From assembly GCF_017566145.1 (NCBI RefSeq), contig NZ_JABFCL010000001.1:405210-469209 (forward strand): DNA of 64,000 nt, written 5' to 3'. This document shows positions 59,548 through 64,000 of the stretch, one piece after another. A program made the position numbers and the translations under genes. The stretch comes from Bittarella massiliensis (ex Durand et al. 2017). GTDB lineage: Bacteria > Bacillota > Clostridia > Oscillospirales > Ruminococcaceae. The notes under the pieces were generated by a model, which saw only the letters and a list, made by a program, of their open reading frames with translations, was not told where the DNA came from and ran no database searches. The first letter of the stretch is position 1. Each line of letters starts with the position of its first letter.

Positions 59548-59896
59548 TGGTGGAGGCGACGAGAATCGAACTCGTGTCCGAAAACCGCTCCCCACGGGCA
59601 TCTCCGAGTGCAGACCATCTTTTACATTCCCCGCCCCGCGCGCCGGTGGTCAGGCTCGCGGGCCAAGTATCCTCATATACCTGATACGCTACGAGGCCCT
59701 CGCGTATACATGTTCGCCACTAAAATGACACCCGAACGCGGTCCGTGGCCCCCCCGCGCCGGATGAGCGGCACTAGGCCGCTAAAGCGTAATCGTTGTTA
59801 TCGACGTTTACTTTTAAGGTGCGGATTGTTGAGGCGGTCCCGCACCGCCACTCGCTTCCCGTGCTTCACGATCCCCGTCGAAACCATTGCGCCCCC
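59548..59896 (-). ncRNA. ssrA: Transfer-messenger RNA (tmRNA)
   Basis: The 3' end reads CGAGTTCGATTCTCGTCGCC then TCCACCA, a tRNA-like T-arm and an encoded CCA. The 5' end GGGGGCG pairs with CGCCTCC to form the acceptor stem. The tag frame reads KVNVDNNDYALAA followed by TAG, preceded by the resume alanine. tmRNA rescues stalled ribosomes; its partner smpB lies directly upstream. Confidence 0.97.
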
Positions 59897-59939
59897 TCAT
59901 CAAAGCGCCCCTGCGGGCGCCTGGGTTTGCCGGCTTTTG

Positions 59940-60407
59940 TCAGCGGGTGCGCTCTTTGAGCGCCCGGTCGATCTGGCGCTTGGCGTCCCGCTCGGCGGCG
60001 GACGCCCGCTTGTCGTGCAGCTTTTTGCCCTTGCACAGGCCCAGCTGCACCTTGACCTTCGACCCCTTAAAGTATACCGAAATGGGGATCAAAGTCAACC
60101 CCTCCTGCTTGATTTGGCCCAGCAGGCGGTTGATCTCCCGCCGGTGGAGGAGGAGTTTTCGCTCCCGCACCGGGTCCCGGTTGAAGATATTTCCCTTTTC
60201 ATAGGGGCTGATGTGCATCCCCAGCACGTAGACCTCGCCTTTGTAGATGTCGCACCAGCTGTCTTTGAGGTTGACTGCCCCCGCCCGCAGGGACTTGACC
60301 TCGGTCCCGGCCAGGGAGATTCCCGCTTCAATGCTCTCTAAAATAAAGTAGTCGTGGCGGGCTTTCTTGTTTTGAGCGATGGTCTTGATGGCCTCTTTGT
60401 TTCCCAC
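59940..60407 (-). CDS. smpB: SsrA-binding protein SmpB
   Basis: The 155-residue protein binds tmRNA and is needed for trans-translation. [30 protein letters not shown] and the basic C-terminal tail ([19 protein letters not shown]) are conserved. GTG 60407 has AGGAGGGGAG upstream. It lies next to ssrA, with the same orientation, which is common in Firmicutes. Confidence 0.97.
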   Translation of the reverse strand: MGNKEAIKTIAQNKKARHDYFILESIEAGISLAGTEVKSLRAGAVNLKDSWCDIYKGEVYVLGMHISPYEKGNIFNRDPVRERKLLLHRREINRLLGQIKQEGLTLIPISVYFKGSKVKVQLGLCKGKKLHDKRASAAERDAKRQIDRALKERTR

Positions 60408-60502
60408 GGGTCTCCCCTCCTTCTCCGGCCCCTCTCTGAAGAGGGTATGCCGTTTTGCTCTGTTTCATCCGCCCTGGGCAGGGCGCAGAACGATTTTTCC
60501 GA

Positions 60503-61102
60503 TCAGAGTTCGCTGCGCCCCTCCAGCGCCCGGTAGAGGGTCACCTCGTCGGCGTATTCCAGCACCCCGCCCACCGGGATGCCATAGGCCAGCCGGGTCA
60601 CCTTGATCCCCAGGGGCTTGATGAGCCGGGAGACATACATGGCGGTGGCTTCCCCTTCTACAGTGGGGGAGGTGGCCATGATGATCTCCTTGACCTCGCT
60701 GTTGTTGAGGCGGGCCAGCAGCTCCTTGATATAGAGTTTGTCCGGCCCGATCCCGTCAATGGGGGAGATGAGTCCCCCCAGGATGTGGTAGGTGCCGAAA
60801 TACTCCTTGGTGCGCTCAAAGGCAAAGACATCCCGCGGGTCCTCCACCACGCAGATGGTGCTTCGGTCCCGCCCCTCGTCGGCGCAGACCGAGCAGACCT
60901 CGGTGTCCGACAGGTTCTGGCAGACCTTGCAGCGCTTGATCTCGCGGTGGGCCCGAACGATGGTCTCTGCAAACCTCTGGGCGTCTTCAGCGCTCATTCC
61001 CAGCACGTAAAACGCCAGCCGCTGCGCCGTCTTGCGGCCAATGCCGGGCAGCTTTTCAAACTGCTCGGACAGTTCGCTGAGGGCGTTGATGTTGTAGGAC
61101 AC
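60503..61102 (-). CDS. recR: Recombination protein RecR
   Basis: The 199-residue protein works with RecF and RecO in gap repair. It has a helix-hairpin-helix (KLPGIGRKTAQRLAF), a zinc finger (CKVCQNLSDTEVCSVC) and a Toprim domain (VVEDPRDVFAFERT). GTG 61102 starts three bases after the YbaB stop. The order dnaX, ybaB, recR is conserved in Firmicutes. Confidence 0.97.
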   Translation of the reverse strand: MSYNINALSELSEQFEKLPGIGRKTAQRLAFYVLGMSAEDAQRFAETIVRAHREIKRCKVCQNLSDTEVCSVCADEGRDRSTICVVEDPRDVFAFERTKEYFGTYHILGGLISPIDGIGPDKLYIKELLARLNNSEVKEIIMATSPTVEGEATAMYVSRLIKPLGIKVTRLAYGIPVGGVLEYADEVTLYRALEGRSEL

Positions 61103-61105
61103 GGC

Positions 61106-61453
61106 CTAGAAGGGCATTCCGGGCAGGCCGGCGGCCCCGCCGGTGACCTCTGCCATCCGGGAGGAGGCCTCGTCCTCCACCTTGCGAACCGCCTCGTTGA
61201 CAGCCGCCATGATCAAATCCTGCAGCATCTCAATGTCGTCGGGATCCACCACCTCGGGCTTAATCTCCAGGGCGGTGAGCTCTTTTTTGCCGTTGATGGT
61301 GACTTCGATCATTCCGCCGCCGGCCGACACCTTGAACTCGCTCTCCTCGATCTCGTCCTGCACCTGGGCGATCCTCTCCTGCATTTCCTGGGCCTGTTTG
61401 ATCATCTGGTTCATGTTCTTCGGGCCGTAGCCCTGGGGCAGTCTGGCTTTCAT
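61106..61453 (-). CDS. Nucleoid-associated protein, YbaB/EbfC family
   Basis: The 115-residue DNA-binding protein has the KNMNQMIKQAQEMQERIAQVQ helix, then SAGGGMIEVTINGKKELTALEIKPEVVDPDD, and a methionine/glycine-rich end. ATG 61453 has AAAGGAGTGC upstream. It sits between dnaX and recR. Confidence 0.96.
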   Translation of the reverse strand: MKARLPQGYGPKNMNQMIKQAQEMQERIAQVQDEIEESEFKVSAGGGMIEVTINGKKELTALEIKPEVVDPDDIEMLQDLIMAAVNEAVRKVEDEASSRMAEVTGGAAGLPGMPF

Positions 61454-61503
61454 GGCGCTTGCACTCCTTTTTTCCATCTCGTCCGGCTGTCCGAAGCAGC
61501 CGC

Positions 61504-63195
61504 CTATTCCTTGATTGTCACGTCGATCCCCTGGGCCTGGGCCCGAGCGATGAGTTGGTCCAGCTTTTGGCTGCCCCCCTCTGTGGGCGCGGCCTCGCCC
61601 TCCGGCTCCCGGTAGGGACCGAGGCGGCAGGTCTTGCCGGTCACCTCGCTCACCGCCGCCCGGATGTCCGCCTTGGTGCGGGCGTTTTCCCGCATCATCT
61701 TCAAAAAGGTGGCGTTCTCCGAGGCGATAAGCACCAGATCGCCGGACAGGTAGGCCCGGGAATTGGCCAGGGCCGCGGCAGCCAGGCGGTTGTGGTTGGC
61801 CAGGGCCTCGAGCACCTGGGGCCACTCCGCCAGCGGCTGGGGGGCGGCTCCCACGGGCGGAGCAACAGCAGCTGGCCTTTGAGGAGCCGCTTCCGGAATC
61901 TGGGGCGAAGCTGGGGCAAGGACAGCCGGCTCCTGCCAGCCGGTGCCCTCCGCCGGAGGCGGGGCATCGGGGAGGGGGACCTCCTCTTCCCGCTCCTCCC
62001 GCACCGGTTCCGGGGCAGGGCGAGGGGCCGGTTTGGCCTGGGGGGCGGCGGACGGCTTGACCGCAGCCACCTTGATCGCGGTGACCTGCGGGGCCACCGG
62101 CTGATCTGCGGCTGCGGTGATCTCCACCAGCAGCATCTCCATGGCGATGCGGGGGGAGGCGGCCCGCCCCACCGCGTCGGCCCCCTTCATCAGCCTGGCC
62201 ATCCAGCCCATCATCTCCCCCTGGGGGATGCGGGCGGCCTGCTCGACATAGCGCTGGCGGTCATCGGGAGGACAGAGGACCAGGGTGTCAAAATCCTCCA
62301 TCACCTTGCAGAGCATCAAGTCCCGGCCATGGCTGAGCAGTTCCTGCGCCAGGCGGCCCATGTCCACCGAGTGGGCGAAGAGGTCGTCGAGCAGGGCGAT
62401 CGCCCGGCCCAGGTCGCGGTCGAGCAGGCAGTCAAAGAGATCAAAGAGATAGCTCTTGTCGGCTACGCCGCAGAGATCCTTGACCATCTGCAAGCTCACC
62501 CGCTCGCCGGTGGAGGCGCACTTGTCCAGCAGGGAGAGGGCGTCGCGCATCCCGCCGTCGGCCAGTTTGGCCAACAGGAAGCGGGCGTCCTCGTCCAGCT
62601 GCACCCCTTCCCTCTCGGCGATGACCGCCAGCCGCCCGGCGATCTGCTCGGCGGTGATGCGGGCAAAGTCAAAGCGCTGGCAGCGGCTGAGGATGGTCAC
62701 CGGCAGCTTGTGCAGCTCGGTGGTGGCCAGAATAAAGACCACGTGCTCCGGCGGTTCCTCCATGATCTTGAGCAGGGCGTTAAAGGCGCTGGGGGAGAGC
62801 ATGTGCACCTCGTCGATGATGTAGACCCGCTTTTTGCAGCGGGTGGGAACGAAGTTGGCCTCCTCCCGCAGGGCGCGGATGTTGTCCACCCCGTTGTTGC
62901 TGGCGGCGTCCAGCTCCACCACATCGGTGATGGAGTCCTCGTCGATGCCGGTGCAGATGTCGCAGACCCCGCAGGGCTGGCCGTCCTTGACGTTGGGGCA
63001 GTTGATGGCCTTTGCCAAGATTTTGGAGCAGGTGGTCTTGCCGGTGCCCCGGGAGCCGGTAAAGAGGTAGGCGTGGGAGAGCTTTCCCGTCTCCACCTGG
63101 TTTTTGAGGGTGGTGACAATGGGCTCCTGCCCGATCACGTCGTCAAAGGTCAGGGGGCGGTATTTGCGGTAGAGAGCGCGGTAGATGGCGGCCAC
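61504..63195 (-). CDS. dnaX: DNA polymerase III subunit gamma/tau
   Basis: The product of about 563 residues is the clamp-loader motor. It has Walker A GSRGTGKTT, the zinc cysteines CPNVKDGQPCGVCDIC, DEVHMLS and SRC, then a Pro/Ala-rich tau linker and a C-terminal domain. The start is odd. GTG 63195 overlaps the AAGGAGG ribosome site itself. Homologues begin at a residue matching ATC at 63184-63186, which is eight bases after AAGGAGG and gives (M)YRALYRKYRP. I list the first conventional codon but think ATC is possible. No frameshift slippery site was noticed. Confidence 0.95.
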   Translation of the reverse strand: MAAIYRALYRKYRPLTFDDVIGQEPIVTTLKNQVETGKLSHAYLFTGSRGTGKTTCSKILAKAINCPNVKDGQPCGVCDICTGIDEDSITDVVELDAASNNGVDNIRALREEANFVPTRCKKRVYIIDEVHMLSPSAFNALLKIMEEPPEHVVFILATTELHKLPVTILSRCQRFDFARITAEQIAGRLAVIAEREGVQLDEDARFLLAKLADGGMRDALSLLDKCASTGERVSLQMVKDLCGVADKSYLFDLFDCLLDRDLGRAIALLDDLFAHSVDMGRLAQELLSHGRDLMLCKVMEDFDTLVLCPPDDRQRYVEQAARIPQGEMMGWMARLMKGADAVGRAASPRIAMEMLLVEITAAADQPVAPQVTAIKVAAVKPSAAPQAKPAPRPAPEPVREEREEEVPLPDAPPPAEGTGWQEPAVLAPASPQIPEAAPQRPAAVAPPVGAAPQPLAEWPQVLEALANHNRLAAAALANSRAYLSGDLVLIASENATFLKMMRENARTKADIRAAVSEVTGKTCRLGPYREPEGEAAPTEGGSQKLDQLIARAQAQGIDVTIKE

Positions 63196-63230
63196 CTCCT
63201 TTTTTGAAAATAGCGCAAAAACAGGGCCCG

Positions 63231-63385
63231 TACACTGTGGTATGCGGACACACAGGTTGATCTGCGGCACACAAGACGACCCGCTTAATGCTGCTCGGTT
63301 CCCCGCCTGACATGGTTCACGGCGCCCTGTCGCACAGGACCCGCATATCCGCATACCAGAGTGCGCGTTTGCCCTGTTTCACAAC
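63231..63385 (-). ncRNA. ffs: Signal recognition particle RNA
   Basis: Read on the minus strand, CACTCTGGTATGCGGA near the 5' end pairs with TCCGCATACCACAGTG near the 3' end. The apical part contains ACCATGTCAGG, GGAACC and AGCAGCATTAAG, the Ffh-binding core of SRP RNA. Its place just upstream of dnaX is the usual one in Firmicutes. Ends are approximate. Confidence 0.88.
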
Positions 63386-63391
63386 GAAATA

Positions 63392-63420
63392 ATTGTACCA
63401 TATCCGCCCCCGGGTTGCAA
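63392..63420 (-). promoter_or_regulatory. Sigma-A promoter of SRP RNA
   Basis: On the minus strand TTGCAA (63415-63420) and TACAAT (63392-63397) are separated by 17 bases. Confidence 0.85.
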
Positions 63421-63722
63421 GCAGAAATCCGTTTCCTTTCCCCCGATGCGGGCAGCGCTTTTCCGCCCCTGTGCGGCGGGGCAAAGCGGTGTCCCGGCCC
63501 GGCCGACTCGCGCAAGGGGGAAGGGGCCAAAACAGAAAAGAGGGCGGCAGGAGGGGCGCGCCCCCGCCCCGCAGCGCCTACTCCGCCATCGCCTCACGCC
63601 CCTGTCCTCCCCCGCTTTCAAAAACCAGCCCGCCCGGTTTTGAGGGGGAGAGAGCAGACCGCAACATTCGATGAGCCGGTCCACCCGGGTTTTCCCGAAT
63701 TTGTACGCTCCGGCATCCGCCC
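63421..63722. other. Gap before the tandem repeat
   Basis: I see no gene here. The last 40 bases (around 63690-63722, ending CATCCGCC) look like a degenerate end of the repeat unit that follows. Confidence 0.4.
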
Positions 63723-64000
63723 GCTTTTGCGAAAGCAAAATCACCCACTTGAGTGGGCGAAGGACTGGTGTCGAAACTTCGTGGGATGGGGACCTAAATT
63801 TCCCCATAAACTTCCCTCCATGACACCTGCCCGCTTTTGCGAAAGCAAAATCGCCCACTTAAAGTGGGCGAAAGGCAGATGTCGAAACTTCGTGGGATGG
63901 GGACCTAAATTTTCCCATAAACTTCCCTCCATGACATCTGCCTGGTTTTGCGAAAGCAAAATCGCCCACTTAAAGTGGGCGAAAGGCAGATGTCGAAACT
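63723..64000. repeat. Tandem repeat of about 111 bases with three hairpins per unit
   Basis: Two and a half units begin near 63723, 63833 and 63944, and the third is cut by the window end. Each has a TTTTGC-GAAA-GCAAAA hairpin, then a CGCCCACTT/AAGTGGGCG hairpin (TCACCCACTT in unit 1), then a long inverted repeat (GGCAGATGTC to GACATCTGCC in unit 2). Unit 1 has GGTGTC with GACACC, a compensating change. The repeat may continue past the window. It is not a CRISPR array, because the spaces are not unique. Confidence 0.85.

Noticed and set aside
63741..63959. Repeat protein encoded on the minus strand in the terminal repeat
   Set aside because: The units differ by one base in length (110 and 111), which shifts the frame between copies, while the hairpin pairing is preserved; structure explains the repeat better than coding.
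63723..64000. CRISPR array
   Set aside because: The units repeat along their full length with no unique spacers, and the period is about 111 bases.

Overview
The window looks like chromosomal DNA from a GC-rich, endospore-forming, anaerobic Firmicute, most likely a clostridium of the Oscillospiraceae/Ruminococcaceae type. Evidence for this: a forespore sigma factor (sigG), two Spo0A-like regulators, rubrerythrin, formate-tetrahydrofolate ligase, clostridial-type small proteins, a CIRCE heat-shock operator, strong AGGAGG ribosome binding sites, TTG and GTG starts, and sigma-A promoters with 17-base spacers. The genus cannot be told from the sequence alone. Most genes are ordinary housekeeping or metabolic genes in short transcription units separated by strong intrinsic terminators. 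No insertion sequence, prophage or CRISPR array was seen.

Layout. 1-5.2 kb: sigG, a split ThrE-type exporter, phosphofructokinase and a DUF2238-like membrane protein with a 36-residue partner. 5.2-8.7 kb: a frameshifted oxidase-family pseudogene, htpG under a perfect CIRCE operator, and small proteins. 8.7-12.8 kb: the most unusual locus, with a GHKL sensor kinase whose membrane half is AT-rich, a candidate 15-residue peptide gene, tandem Spo0A-type boxes, and two Spo0A-like regulators that each carry a different lesion. 12.9-25.8 kb: an adenosine-deaminase-like protein and amidohydrolase, a DEAD-box helicase, rodA/ftsW, fhs, tsaE-tsaB-rpiB, upp, an XRE regulator and a GNAT. 25.8-34.6 kb: a dual-GntR regulator divergent from an EAL protein, pncB, a cell-wall amidase, a nucleoside hydrolase and a small serine recombinase.

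34.9-47 kb: a CDF metal transporter, a DMT transporter with a long leader, small proteins, Hsp20 with a CIRCE-like repeat, rubrerythrin, a ricin-type lectin with a histone-H1-like tail, yaaA, an MgtA-type ATPase with a long leader containing a small ORF, and a second amidohydrolase. 47.2-54.5 kb: a TPP-riboswitch thiamine-precursor ABC operon, an amino-acid ABC operon and citramalate synthase. 54.7-58.7 kb: an AI-2E-type exporter and a redox cluster (rhodanese lipoprotein, Rrf2, CcdA-TlpA fusion, thioredoxin). 58.9-64 kb: a small protein, tmRNA, smpB, recR, the YbaB gene, dnaX, SRP RNA and a structured tandem repeat that runs off the window.

How the parts connect. Several genes salvage nucleosides and cofactors (add-like, nucleoside hydrolase, upp, pncB, thiamine-precursor uptake). 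Protein quality control is represented by htpG, hsp20 and tmRNA/smpB. Recombination and replication genes form the conserved recR-ybaB-dnaX-SRP RNA block. The kinase, peptide and Spo0A-like locus is the best candidate for an undescribed regulatory system; its wiring is inferred only from adjacency and DNA motifs.
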